This document shows positions 35,709 to 45,180 of a stretch of DNA of 64,000 bases, piece by piece. Each line of letters starts with the position of its first letter. Within the stretch, counting starts at the first letter, position 1. Both the position numbers and the translations under genes were made by a program. The DNA lies in contig JALNWK010000007.1 of the NCBI GenBank assembly GCA_023230925.1, positions 13,670-77,669 of the forward strand, written 5' to 3'. This stretch comes from Limnochordia bacterium. Lineage in GTDB: Bacteria; Bacillota; Limnochordia; DUMW01. A model generated the notes under the pieces. That model did not search any database, was not told the DNA's origin, and saw only the letters and a list, made by a program, of their open reading frames with translations.

Positions 35709-37250
35709 AGCGAGTTCCTTAAAGATATGAGCGGGATTGGTGGCGTGATCGTAGCAGCCGGTAGCATCACTTCGATGTTGGCTAGGTTACCGGTCTACAG
35801 ATGGATGATCCCGCTATTTTTGGGCATTGCTGGTATTGTCTACTACCTCGCTTACCGTTCATCCATGGTAAGACAGTCCAAAGCCGGTCTTGATGCCTTG
35901 ACTATGACACTTATCGTGCTCGTTGGCCTAGTCCTTGCCAATAGCCTCGTCTCCCAAAACCGCTATCGGAAAGATATGACTAGAACCGGAGAGATGACCC
36001 TATCCAGGCAGACCAGACAAGTGCTTCAAAGGCTTGATGCCTTGGAGGAGCGTTTACAGGTATATGTCTTCTTTCGCCAAAGTGAGATGACCCAATTACA
36101 GCTACAGGTGCAGAACATGGCAAGGAACCTGTTAATAGAGTACCAACTGGCTAGCAGCAAGATCGACATCCACTTTGTCGATCCTGACGCGCATCCTTCC
36201 TTAGCTGGGCAATTTGCGATAGAATCAGATACCACAATCCTCCTGACGGGAGATGAGATCCGTCGTGTACCAGCCTATGAACTGTACACCTTCACACCCG
36301 ATGGCCAGTTGCAGTTTACCGGCGAACAGGCCTATACACGGGCCATGATGTCCTTAGTTCAAACAGGAAACCATTCCCTCTATTTCCTCGAGGGTCATGA
36401 GGAAAAGAATATCGAAGTCGAATACAAAAAAGCTGTGGAGTACTTAAAGGGCGAGGGTTATCAGGTCAGTACACTGGATCTAACCAAGACCAGATCCATC
36501 CCAACCGATGTAGCCTTGTTAATTGTAGCAGGACCCTTGGGGGCAATCGCGGAAAATGAAATAACGACAATCGCGCAGTACCTACAGGGAGGAGGAAGAG
36601 CCATATTCCTCCTGGAACCGACTTCTCAAGGAAGCCTCTATCCCTTGCGCACGCTATTGGAAAGTTTCGGAGTCTTGGTGCAGGAAAACGTGGTGGCCGA
36701 TCCAACACGGAGCTATTTCTTTGACCCTTTAAGCCCCATGCCTGTGTATGTTTACCACTCTATTACCAAAGATTTGATCAATACTAACTTAGCGATGGTA
36801 CTGCCCATGAGTCGGAGCCTAAAAATCAGACCCTTAGATGACTTTGTGCTCGAGCCTCTGCTGACCACAAGCCCAGAGGCGTACGGCAAGACGAAGCTGC
36901 CCATCGCTACAAACAGATTCGAAGAAGGCGACGAGACAGGTCCCCTCACCTTAGCTGTTGCGGTATCCGAGGAAGACACTGGCATGAAGTTTATCGTGAT
37001 GGGCAATGCCGCTTTTTTGGATAACAATGTGCTTGCCTTTCGGGGCAACGTCGATTTCTTTTTAAACTCGGTGAACTGGCTTATTGGCCGGGAAGAGCTG
37101 ATCTCCATCAGCCCAAAAGTAACGGATCCAATGATCCTGATTCTTTCCAGTTCCCAAGCGAAGCTTGTGTATACTATTTCAGTAATCATCATACCCCTAG
37201 TACTATTTTTGCTGGGGATTCTAACCTACTTCAGGAGGCGAAGGATGTGA
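35706..37250 (+). CDS. GldG-family auxiliary protein of ABC exporter
   Basis: The product has about 514 residues. Two N-terminal membrane segments (MIPLFLGIAGIVYYLAY, LTMTLIVLVGLVLANSL), a large extracytoplasmic region with the GldG fold (LQVYVFFRQSEMTQLQLQ; GQFAIESDTTILLTGDEIRRV; HSLYFLEGHEEKN; PLGAIAENEITTIAQYLQGG), and one C-terminal membrane segment (ISVIIIPLVLFLLGILTYFRRR). In Flavobacteria GldAFG supports gliding; in Firmicutes the role is unknown. TTG 35700 is an alternative start. Its stop overlaps the DUF4340 start by 4 bases. Confidence 0.88.
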   Translation: MSEFLKDMSGIGGVIVAAGSITSMLARLPVYRWMIPLFLGIAGIVYYLAYRSSMVRQSKAGLDALTMTLIVLVGLVLANSLVSQNRYRKDMTRTGEMTLSRQTRQVLQRLDALEERLQVYVFFRQSEMTQLQLQVQNMARNLLIEYQLASSKIDIHFVDPDAHPSLAGQFAIESDTTILLTGDEIRRVPAYELYTFTPDGQLQFTGEQAYTRAMMSLVQTGNHSLYFLEGHEEKNIEVEYKKAVEYLKGEGYQVSTLDLTKTRSIPTDVALLIVAGPLGAIAENEITTIAQYLQGGGRAIFLLEPTSQGSLYPLRTLLESFGVLVQENVVADPTRSYFFDPLSPMPVYVYHSITKDLINTNLAMVLPMSRSLKIRPLDDFVLEPLLTTSPEAYGKTKLPIATNRFEEGDETGPLTLAVAVSEEDTGMKFIVMGNAAFLDNNVLAFRGNVDFFLNSVNWLIGREELISISPKVTDPMILILSSSQAKLVYTISVIIIPLVLFLLGILTYFRRRRM

Positions 37251-38493
37251 AAAAATCCCTTACTTTTGTTATCGTGCTTTGTATTGCCCTGGGTACGTTT
37301 ATCTACTTTGCCGTTCGCAATCAAGCAAATGAAGAGTCTTCATCTGCCATATCCCCATGGAACGAGAAGACAATTACCCGCCTGTCGATAACCCATGAGC
37401 AGGGACAGTTTGAATTAGACCTACGACAAGAGCCTACCCGGGACTGGTACCTTCTATCTCCTAGAAACACCTTGGCCGACTACTCCCTCGTCAACAAGTT
37501 CGTCCAGCTTCTTGTCGAAATAGGATTGACCGCCAAAGCCGCGGAGGCGCCGCATGAGCATATTACCGAGCCATGGCTGATGATCGCCCTAGGAGATGAT
37601 AATGCAACAACTACCTTATCCTTTGGGCAAAAAGCGGCCAGCGGTGAGGACTACTACGTATCAATCAATGATACCCTTGTGTATCTAGTGCCTGAGCACC
37701 TCTTGTATGGCCTTGAACCGTCAGAACTTACCTTAAACAAGCTGCGGGCTAAGTCCATCGTGCATTTCTATCCTTGGGAAGTGGAAGGACTAACCTTGGA
37801 AGGCCTAAATGAAGAACCCATTGTCCTCTCGAAGATAGACGAAAAATCGTGGCAAATGGATCGACCCTATCAGGAGCTGGCAGACTACACAGCCGTGAGC
37901 GACATCCTCTGGGAATATGCAAATCTGCGAGCGGTGGACTTCTTCGATGATGTCCAGGATCTCCATGCCTACCAATTGGACGAGCCAGCTCTTATTGCGA
38001 CGTTCAAACTCGAGAACGGTTCAACCACCACTGTCCTCATTAGTCCTAAGAGTGAAAAGGCAAACGGTTATTACGTGAAGACCCAAGATAGTGACACCGT
38101 GTATTTCATCCGGAAGTATTCCTTTCTGCCCTTGGATGTAAATCCCAAGGGTCTCATCAAGACTACCTTGATTAGTCTTGATACCGGTTTTCTTGATCAA
38201 CTCTATTCTGCCGACGGTGTTTTGGAGCTGTCCCTCATTAGGACAAGGGACTCTTCATCTTGCGGAAATACTTCGATACCCGAAGCATCCGTAACAGACC
38301 TCCTTAGTATTCTGCAGAATCTAAGGATAGAGAGTACCAGCCTGGAGCGTCTGGGTAAGACCAAATTCAAGGTCCATCTTGATCGGGTAAGTAACCCTGT
38401 TCCATTGTGATTACCGTAGATGAGGATTACCAAGCTAAGGTAACTAACCGTCCCTTACCCTCAGTCTACAACCTGCTGCCGTCGAGGTACTGA
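37247..38493 (+). CDS. DUF4340 protein, C-terminus displaced by a frameshift
   Basis: An N-terminal membrane anchor (TFVIVLCIALGTFIYFAV) is followed by repeated DUF4340 units (ITRLSITHEQGQFELDL; EVEGLTLEGLNEEPIVLSK). Family members accompany GldG-type exporters, as here. The frame stops at 38410 after NPVPL, but the next frame continues with coding character (SIVITVDEDYQAK... to PSRY, stop 38493). One missing base near 38398 (GTTCC read as GTTTCC) would join them to about 415 residues. GTG 37247 follows AGGAGG. Confidence 0.8.
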
Positions 38494-38618
38494 CCAGTCA
38501 GACATACACGACTAGCGAGCTTACAGTAAACATTCATGTAAACTCGAAGCAGGAAAAGCGGCCTCAGTCTCGAACTAAACTAGTAAATAATGAACACATG
38601 TACATAGGAGGTCTGTCG

Positions 38619-40028
38619 ATGAAGAAACTTACCGTAGGGCTAATTGTAGGTAATCGGGGGGTTTTCCCAAGTTACCTGTGTGAGACTGGCCAAGAACAAA
38701 TGGTTACCATACTAGAATCCTTGGGTTTTGACGTGGTAACCCTTTCCGGCCAAGACAACGGAAAGGGCAGTATAGAAAATCTGGAAGATGCCCAAAGATG
38801 TGCGCGACTATTTGCCGAACACCGAGAGGATATCACCGGTATTGTGATTAGTCTTCCCAACTTTGGTGATGAAAGGAGCATCGCCAATGCCATTCGCTGG
38901 TCGGGTCTCCAGGTTCCCGTAATGGTTCATGCTTTTCCTGATGAAGTCAATCAAATGGATATCAGTCGGAGGCGGGATAGTTTCTGTGGCAAGATCTCCG
39001 TATGTAATATCCTGCGGCAATACGGTATCCCCTTCTCTTTGACCCGTTCCCATACTGTAAGCCCAGATAGTCCTGAATTCAAGGAAGATCTGCTCTGGTT
39101 CGGGGCTGTATGTCGGGTTGTTGCTGGACTTAAGAACCTCAGGGTCGGGGCCATCGGCACGCGTCCAGCGGCTTTTACCACTGTTAGGTATAGCGAGAAA
39201 ATCTTAGAGCGGGCAGGAATCACCGTAGAGCCAGTGGATCTATCTGAGATCCTGGGCACTGCCCGGTCCCTATCCGATGCCGATCAGGTGGTTCAAGAGA
39301 AGCTACACAGCATTAAGCAGTATATTACAACCACCGATGTCAGCCAGGAGAGTCTTTCGCGCATGGCTAAGCTAGGGGCTGCAATTGACCAATGGGTAGC
39401 AGAGAACCATCTGATGGGAACAGCAATTCAATGTTGGACCTCTTTGGAGGAGAACTATGGGGTAGTACCCTGCACCCTGATGAGTATGATGAGTGATCAT
39501 TTGCTTCCCAGTGCTTGTGAGGTGGACATTCCCGGCCTGATTAGTATGTATGCACTACAACTAGCCGCGGGACAGCCTAGCGCCATTATTGACTGGAACA
39601 ACAACTATGGAGAGGACCCAAATAAAGCAGTGGTATTCCACTGCAGCAACCTTCCCAAGAGCATCTTGGATAAGGCACATATGGATTGTCAGAGGATCAT
39701 CGCCAAGGATGTTGGTCAAGATAACGCCTACGGCGCTGTGTGCGGACGGATAAAAAGCGGACCTTTTACCTTTGCCAGGATTACCACCGACGATGCCACC
39801 GGTCAGATCAAAGGCTACCTCGGCGAAGGTACAGTTACCGCTGACCCCCTAGATACCTTCGGCGGATACGGTACTGTAGAAATACCCGGTCTGCAAACCC
39901 TCATGGGATACATCTGCACCCACGGTTTTGAACACCATGCCGCCATTACCCTAAGCACGTGTGCCCGGGTTTTGCACGAGGCCTTTACGCGTTACCTCAA
40001 CTGGGATACCTATTACCACAACTTCTAG
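38619..40028 (+). CDS. L-fucose/L-arabinose isomerase family protein
   Basis: The product has 469 residues. Landmarks are KKLTVGLIVGNRGVFPSYL, GIVISLPNFGDERSIANA, RVGAIGTRPAAFTTVRYSE, AIQCWTSLEENYGVVPCTLM and a C-terminal GFEHHAAITLSTC segment. Relatives interconvert aldoses and ketoses using Mn2+, but this subgroup is often uncharacterised and the sugar cannot be told. ATG 38619 has AGGAGG at seven bases; the longer frame from 38598 lacks a site. It could supply substrate to the kinases of the window. Its 3' end overlaps the convergent comFA gene. Confidence 0.82.
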   Translation: MKKLTVGLIVGNRGVFPSYLCETGQEQMVTILESLGFDVVTLSGQDNGKGSIENLEDAQRCARLFAEHREDITGIVISLPNFGDERSIANAIRWSGLQVPVMVHAFPDEVNQMDISRRRDSFCGKISVCNILRQYGIPFSLTRSHTVSPDSPEFKEDLLWFGAVCRVVAGLKNLRVGAIGTRPAAFTTVRYSEKILERAGITVEPVDLSEILGTARSLSDADQVVQEKLHSIKQYITTTDVSQESLSRMAKLGAAIDQWVAENHLMGTAIQCWTSLEENYGVVPCTLMSMMSDHLLPSACEVDIPGLISMYALQLAAGQPSAIIDWNNNYGEDPNKAVVFHCSNLPKSILDKAHMDCQRIIAKDVGQDNAYGAVCGRIKSGPFTFARITTDDATGQIKGYLGEGTVTADPLDTFGGYGTVEIPGLQTLMGYICTHGFEHHAAITLSTCARVLHEAFTRYLNWDTYYHNF

Positions 40029-41811
40029 CACGCATCTGTTTTAGGTACCTTTCCCCTGGAGGGGAAAGGTACCCTTTTGCTTGGGCCCGATCATTGAACT
40101 GCCGAATTGTCCTCAGGGATGTTTGCATCTCGAAGGTCTTCCGGTTGGCGGCCAATAGGACCGCTCCAGTGGGCCAGCGAGGTGATCTACCTACCCGTCC
40201 GCTCATCTGTATTAAGGTGCTGGCATCATAGATCCGTGATTCATGGGCAAATAAGATTAGCACATCAAGCCTAGGAATAGTAATCCCCCGTTCAAGTAAG
40301 GATGTAGCCACTAGGATCTGCAATTGCCCTTGCCGAAACTGCTCTATCTTCTGCTGCCGCAATGGATCACCGGCATAGCAAAAGTCTGCTTTCCAGCCCA
40401 TTTGGGCAAGCAAAAGGGCTAAGGGCCGTGTCATGGCCACAAAGGGTACAAAGATGAGAAGCTTTCTCCACCAGTTGCCTCTTAACACCTCTTGATCCAA
40501 GGCTTTCACAAATTCGGTCCGTTCCCTCATACTCTGGCCCCAACGACACCAGCGATAAATGGCGAGCCGAGGTTCAGGAACGGGATAACCATGATGCCTA
40601 GCGGGAATAAAGGCCAACTCTATTTTTCCGGTTTTGCCCTGTTTAATCAGATCACTGGTGGGAGTGGCACTCATATAAATGGTCTTACCAAATTTTTTAC
40701 ACGCCCGCTCAACCCCTAACTTGAGCATAGCGGAGCCCCGGTAGGGGAAAGCATCCATTTCATCAAGAATTACCAGATCAAAGGCTCGGTAGAAACGCAA
40801 CACCTGATGTGTGGTGGCCACAGTAATAAGACCCCTTTGATACCTGTCCTTCACCCCGCCGTATAAGGCGGTGGTAGAAACCTTAGGGAAGGCCAACCCA
40901 ATCCGTTGATGCAGTTCCGCAACAACGTCCCGCCGGGGAATTGCAAATAGGACCTTGCCCCCGGTTTTCAGCACTGATTCCATCGCCGGGTAGACAACTT
41001 CTGTCTTCCCTGCTCCACAGACAGCCCAGACTAAACAACCACCCTTTGCCGGGGTTTGGGTAAACTCCACAACCTTCCGCGCCGCATCCTGCTGGGGCTT
41101 CGAAAGCTCATAATCCAAACAGAAAAGTTGCCCAAAAAGGGGTTTGGGTACCCGGAAACAACCGAAAGCATAGAGCCAATCACAGCCTCTCACAAGCCCA
41201 AGACTGCGACAATTATCACAGAGGGCACAGAGTTCGCCACAACGTGCACAGGGGACAAGATCAATGCCTGTACGGCTACCACATCGGTGACAAACCCAGG
41301 TCCCTTGTTCAAACGTAATGGCGGGAAACATCCAGCATTTTTCCATCAAAGCTGTAAGATGCAAATAGTCCAAGGGGGCAAGGTGCCTGCAATGACCCCC
41401 TCTTTCCAACAAAAACTTGGCCTCACGGTATAGGAGTAACCGACCGCCTAGTGCCTTTGGTGCACCGAGCTGGTCAACGCGGTTAAGGACATCCTCAGCC
41501 CGATGGTCTATGGAAACCGGAACCTGTTTTACATCGAGGTTGGAGTAGGAATACTCACGGCCCAAAACGCGGATCAGCTTTTGTACTTGCTTATGGTCTA
41601 AAGCATTTAGGGGTATTTGCCGCAGCAGGGAAGCGGCCTCTTCCTTGACCAAGTGCGCAAGGTATGCAGGTAGGGGAGGAGAGATACACCAAAATGATCG
41701 CAGGGTACCTCTGCGCAGATAGGCATAGTCCAGGGCCGGCCAATGGGAGCTGCCTACCAAAAAGTCCTCTTTTCTTTGGCCAATGTAGACAATATGACAG
41801 CTGGCAGTCAA
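39997..41811 (-). CDS. comFA: Competence helicase ComFA
   Basis: The product has 604 residues. A four-cysteine zinc module (CHRCG...CARCG...CALC) lies near 170-200. The helicase core follows: AVCGAGKTEVV (Walker A), VILDEMDAFPY (DEAD-type box), YMSATPTSDL, VATSLLERGITIP and QMSGRVGR. ComFA pulls single-stranded DNA into the cytoplasm during transformation. TTG 41811 overlaps the recD2 stop by 4 bases, so the two are coupled. Its last 25 codons carry the opposite-strand terminator hairpin. comFC, its usual partner, is 11 kb away. Confidence 0.94.
   Translation of the reverse strand: MTASCHIVYIGQRKEDFLVGSSHWPALDYAYLRRGTLRSFWCISPPLPAYLAHLVKEEAASLLRQIPLNALDHKQVQKLIRVLGREYSYSNLDVKQVPVSIDHRAEDVLNRVDQLGAPKALGGRLLLYREAKFLLERGGHCRHLAPLDYLHLTALMEKCWMFPAITFEQGTWVCHRCGSRTGIDLVPCARCGELCALCDNCRSLGLVRGCDWLYAFGCFRVPKPLFGQLFCLDYELSKPQQDAARKVVEFTQTPAKGGCLVWAVCGAGKTEVVYPAMESVLKTGGKVLFAIPRRDVVAELHQRIGLAFPKVSTTALYGGVKDRYQRGLITVATTHQVLRFYRAFDLVILDEMDAFPYRGSAMLKLGVERACKKFGKTIYMSATPTSDLIKQGKTGKIELAFIPARHHGYPVPEPRLAIYRWCRWGQSMRERTEFVKALDQEVLRGNWWRKLLIFVPFVAMTRPLALLLAQMGWKADFCYAGDPLRQQKIEQFRQGQLQILVATSLLERGITIPRLDVLILFAHESRIYDASTLIQMSGRVGRSPRWPTGAVLLAANRKTFEMQTSLRTIRQFNDRAQAKGYLSPPGERYLKQMRARSCGNRYPS
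40044..40078 (+). terminator. Terminator of the isomerase gene, embedded in comFA
   Basis: GGTACCTTTCCCC (40044-40056) pairs perfectly over 13 bases with GGGGAAAGGTACC (40061-40073) and is followed by CTTTT. It lies 16 bases past the isomerase stop and inside the comFA coding sequence on the other strand. Confidence 0.85.
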
Positions 41812-44018
41812 CTAATGTTAAGCTCCTGGATTGCCAACTGCTTTGCTTCGCCCTTTAGAAAATCCTTCAACAGACTGTTTCGAATCTCAATCTTGTTGTT
41901 CTTCACGGCAATAGCAATGGCTTTTTTCGTCCCCACTAAGACAACCATCCGCTTCGCCCGGGTCACTGCAGTGTAGAGCAGATTACGCTGTAGCATAATA
42001 AAGTGCTGGGTCGTAACAGGCATCACCACCACTGGGTATTCAGAGCCCTGGCTTTTGTGCACCGTAACAGCATAGGCAAGAACAATTTGGTCCAGGTCAC
42101 TATCCTCGTAGGTTACCTCTTTGTAGCCTTCTTCTGTAGGAAATAGGATCTTCAAAAGACGCTCCTCGGGATCAACATGCCGAACCCTACCAATATCCCC
42201 ATTGAAGACTAAAGCCTCGTAGTTGTTCCGGATTTGCATGACCTTATCTCCCTTGCGAAAACGGAACTGTCCATTAGCTAACTCCAGGGCATGCTCCGTG
42301 GGAGGGTTCAGTGTCCCCTGCAATTGATGATTGAGATTGTCCACACCAGTGATGGTACGCCGCATAGGACTAATCACCTGGATATCCCTAATGGGATGAC
42401 AATTAAGATACTTGGGTAACCTCTTTGAGACTAGGCTTTTGACAGTCTCCACAACCTGTTCGGGATCCTCTTTGTAGGTAAAGAAAAAATCACCACTATT
42501 ACCCAGATAGGGCATGGACCCATCGTTTATCCGATGAGCATTCTGGATAATATGACTAGTCCTTTTCTGACGGAAGATCTGCGTTAATCGAACCACATCC
42601 ACAACTTGCGATCCAATGATATCCTTTAGCACATTACCCGGGCCTACAGAAGGAAGTTGATCAACATCACCGACTAGGATCAACCGCGCCGGGGGTGTGA
42701 TCGCTTTGAGTAGATTATTCATAAGTAAAACGTCAATCATCGAGGCTTCATCAACAACAACTACATCGAAGTGTAAAGGATTCTGCTCATTGCGCTGAAA
42801 CCGGAATCGACCTGTCTCCTCATCAAGGCCAAACTCTAATAGTCGGTGAATGGTCTTCGCGTCCTTGCCCGTAGTCTCCTTAAGTCTTTTGGCTGCACGA
42901 CCCGTGGGGGAAGTTAAGGCCACTTTCTTATCTTTAAGTAGAGCTAAGATCACCTTAACTATAGTCGTTTTGCCAGTCCCCGGCCCCCCGGTAATCACCA
43001 AAACACCAGAATTCAACGCGCTCATAACCGCTTGCTTCTGCTGCTCTGCTAGGGTAATTCCCTCGCTCTTTTCCGCCTGGGCAACTAGGATCTCTAGTTG
43101 GGAAGACGGTATCTGGGGATCTGTCCTGGATTGGGCCAGGGCTAGTAGTCGTGCGGCGATACCCTTTTCCGCATGGAGCATGAGGGGCTTGTATACTGCA
43201 ACCCCTTCCTCGTAGGCGTACTTGACAAGCTCCCGCCTTGTTTGCAGCTCCCTCACAGCTTTGATTGCGATTTCCTTCGGTATCTGTAGCTCCTGTTCTG
43301 CTCTGGCAATAAGCTCTTGCTCCTCCAGGAAGACGTGCCCATCCTCCATGGCTGTATCCAATATGTACAGCAGTGCCGCCTGGGCCCGCTTAGGATCATC
43401 TGAACCAATCCCCATATTCTGGGCAATACGATCTGCTGTCTTAAACCCGATTCCAGTGATCTCCCACGCTAAACAATAGGGATCCTGCTTCACCTTGGCA
43501 ATGGCTGCATCCCCGAAGTGCTTATAGATCTTCACGGCATAAGTGGGGCTAATCTGATACCCCTGCAAGAAAACCATGACATTACGGATTTCCTTTTGTG
43601 CGGCAAAGGATTCCTGAATCATACGAACCCTTGCATCCCCGATTCCCTCTACTTCTTTAAGCTTCTTAGGCTGCTGCTCAATCACTTCCAGGGTATCTAG
43701 GCCAAACTTGTCCACGATTTTTTTTGCAGTAACTGGACCAATCCCCCGGATCATGCCCGAGCCCAGATACCGTTCTATACCCAGTTCGGACTTTGGCAGG
43801 ATCAACTGATACTCCTCAACTTTGAACTGGCGACCATATTCGGGGTGACTATACCAGTCCCCATGAAGAATGAAGGACTCTCCTACATCCACCGCGAGAA
43901 ACCGGCCAACGGCCGTAATAATGTCCTTCTCTCCGTAGGGCAAAAACCGCAGCACGGCATAGCCGTTATCCTGGTTATGGTAAGTGATCCGCTCAACAGT
44001 CCCCTCAATAGTGGTCAA
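41808..44018 (-). CDS. recD2: ATP-dependent 5'-3' DNA helicase RecD2
   Basis: The product has 736 residues. N-terminal OB-like and HhH domains (GSGMIRGIGPVTAKKIVDKFG; VEGIGDARVRMIQESF) precede an SF1B helicase core: GGPGTGKTTIVKVI (Walker A), VVVDEASMIDVLLMNNLL (motif II), LVGDVDQLPSVGPGNVL and VHKSQGSEYPVVVMPV (motif V-VI). RecD2 acts in recombination and fork repair in bacteria without RecBCD. TTG 44018 with GGAGGT at six bases gives the family N-terminus (TTIEGTVERITYHN); an ATG at 44048 is upstream. It is coupled to comFA. Confidence 0.95.
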   Translation of the reverse strand: MTTIEGTVERITYHNQDNGYAVLRFLPYGEKDIITAVGRFLAVDVGESFILHGDWYSHPEYGRQFKVEEYQLILPKSELGIERYLGSGMIRGIGPVTAKKIVDKFGLDTLEVIEQQPKKLKEVEGIGDARVRMIQESFAAQKEIRNVMVFLQGYQISPTYAVKIYKHFGDAAIAKVKQDPYCLAWEITGIGFKTADRIAQNMGIGSDDPKRAQAALLYILDTAMEDGHVFLEEQELIARAEQELQIPKEIAIKAVRELQTRRELVKYAYEEGVAVYKPLMLHAEKGIAARLLALAQSRTDPQIPSSQLEILVAQAEKSEGITLAEQQKQAVMSALNSGVLVITGGPGTGKTTIVKVILALLKDKKVALTSPTGRAAKRLKETTGKDAKTIHRLLEFGLDEETGRFRFQRNEQNPLHFDVVVVDEASMIDVLLMNNLLKAITPPARLILVGDVDQLPSVGPGNVLKDIIGSQVVDVVRLTQIFRQKRTSHIIQNAHRINDGSMPYLGNSGDFFFTYKEDPEQVVETVKSLVSKRLPKYLNCHPIRDIQVISPMRRTITGVDNLNHQLQGTLNPPTEHALELANGQFRFRKGDKVMQIRNNYEALVFNGDIGRVRHVDPEERLLKILFPTEEGYKEVTYEDSDLDQIVLAYAVTVHKSQGSEYPVVVMPVTTQHFIMLQRNLLYTAVTRAKRMVVLVGTKKAIAIAVKNNKIEIRNSLLKDFLKGEAKQLAIQELNIS

Positions 44019-44058
44019 CTTACTACCTCCGTCTGATGTATATTCCAAACACTCAATA

Positions 44059-44673
44059 CTATTTTACATAGTTTAATCTGCCACCACCGGCATAGTGGGT
44101 ATTCCAGTAGCTGCCTGAAAGCATCATCCCGGTTTCCGTAATCTTACCCGAGGTCTCCGAAGCTACAACGCAACGCACTTGGTTAATCGTCGTACGAACC
44201 AAGATACCAACACCCATGATCCGCCCCTTCTCGCTCTTAAAAAAGATCAAATCCCCCGGTCGTAGCTCTTCTAAGGGCTGTAGACTTACGTTCCAGTTAA
44301 ACAGAGCATAGCTATTAACATCGGTGACTGGTACAAAACCCTGATCACTTTTGAACAGAAACTTTGCATCGGGGAGAACCTCCCGGTAACAGTTTACCAC
44401 AAGGCCCGATGCATCTAGACCTAGATTGTCGATGGACTCGCCTAGAATGAGTGCTTCTTCTAATTCACTGAGGGTTGTTCTTCCACCAAGTCGGTAGGGC
44501 ATCCCTGTATAGCTTTGTCCCCGGTAAACATAGTCAAATTCAGCATATTCTAGAGCAACCTTTAGGGCCTGTTCAGCTTGGGCTGCGGTAACCTGCATTT
44601 TCTCTACGGCTTCGGCACAACTACACAATAATATCATTATTGCCAACATAAAAATCCCTATTCGGCAACGCAT
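44059..44673 (-). CDS. NlpC/P60-fold lipoprotein, catalytically inactive
   Basis: The product has 204 residues. ATG 44673 behind GGAGGG yields a signal ending in lipobox LCSC. The C-terminal domain follows NlpC/P60: LGLDASGLVVNCYRE and ELRPGDLIFFKSEKG. In active enzymes the first reads GxDCSG; here the nucleophile Cys is Ala, and the usual HVGIY histidine reads MGVGILV. So it should not cleave peptidoglycan and may only bind it. It is on the same strand as recD2, but with a separate role. Confidence 0.82.
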   Translation of the reverse strand: MRCRIGIFMLAIMILLCSCAEAVEKMQVTAAQAEQALKVALEYAEFDYVYRGQSYTGMPYRLGGRTTLSELEEALILGESIDNLGLDASGLVVNCYREVLPDAKFLFKSDQGFVPVTDVNSYALFNWNVSLQPLEELRPGDLIFFKSEKGRIMGVGILVRTTINQVRCVVASETSGKITETGMMLSGSYWNTHYAGGGRLNYVK

Positions 44674-44752
44674 CTTGATCCCTCCATGGGTTGAAATAGC
44701 ATGCCTTGCCCACATCATAGCATAGTTGGCCTATACTTGCACCTTGGCAATC

Positions 44753-44813
44753 AACCGCCTGTTCTATCATCGTTTATGATGCCAAACCTGAGGTTTCTTT
44801 GAGGCGGGCGGTT
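44753..44813. other. Three-way-junction-like inverted repeat cluster
   Basis: Outer arms AACCGCC (44753-44759) and GGCGGTT (44807-44813) pair perfectly. They enclose two small perfect hairpins, ATCAT-CGTTT-ATGAT and AAACC-TGA-GGTTT. It starts right after the DUF192 stop on the minus strand; on the plus strand it is followed by TTGTTTG. It may be a terminator variant or a structured RNA element. Confidence 0.45.
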
Positions 44814-44820
44814 TTGTTTG

Positions 44821-45180
44821 CTACGGCAAGCTTAGTCTATGGCCGACTTGAATTCCTTGCTCTTTTACCGTATTTGCGGGGAGTTCTAGCACAAAATACC
44901 CCCTAACCACAAGGGGGCCGATCCGGTTTGGCCGCAGATTCGTGACAATCTTGCAGACGGTTCCATCCCTCTGCCCATGAATAATGTCAATGGAAAACTT
45001 CATCCCAAAGGTGTGAATGTTCCCACAGGGAACTAGCAAAAGACCTTGGTCTGCTTCTAAACATTGACAACCGAGCAGACCCCGGAGGCGGAAGAACATG
45101 GTATCTGCTAACCAGACCCGCTTAGCAACAGTCCTTCCGGTAGTTAGGTTGGTAACCTCAATGATTTTCACCCTACGCAT
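44821..45180 (-). CDS. DUF192 family protein
   Basis: A 119-residue protein covering one DUF192 domain: RVWLADTMFFRLRGLLGCQCL, the LVPCGNIHTFGMKFSIDIIH signature and VLELPANTVKEQGIQVGHRL. The family has unknown function, is often exported, and the HTFGM motif is its mark. This copy has no signal peptide. ATG 45180 follows AAAGGGGAT. It sits upstream of the pseudo-NlpC lipoprotein gene, separated by the inverted-repeat cluster. Confidence 0.92.
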   Translation of the reverse strand: MRRVKIIEVTNLTTGRTVAKRVWLADTMFFRLRGLLGCQCLEADQGLLLVPCGNIHTFGMKFSIDIIHGQRDGTVCKIVTNLRPNRIGPLVVRGYFVLELPANTVKEQGIQVGHRLSLP

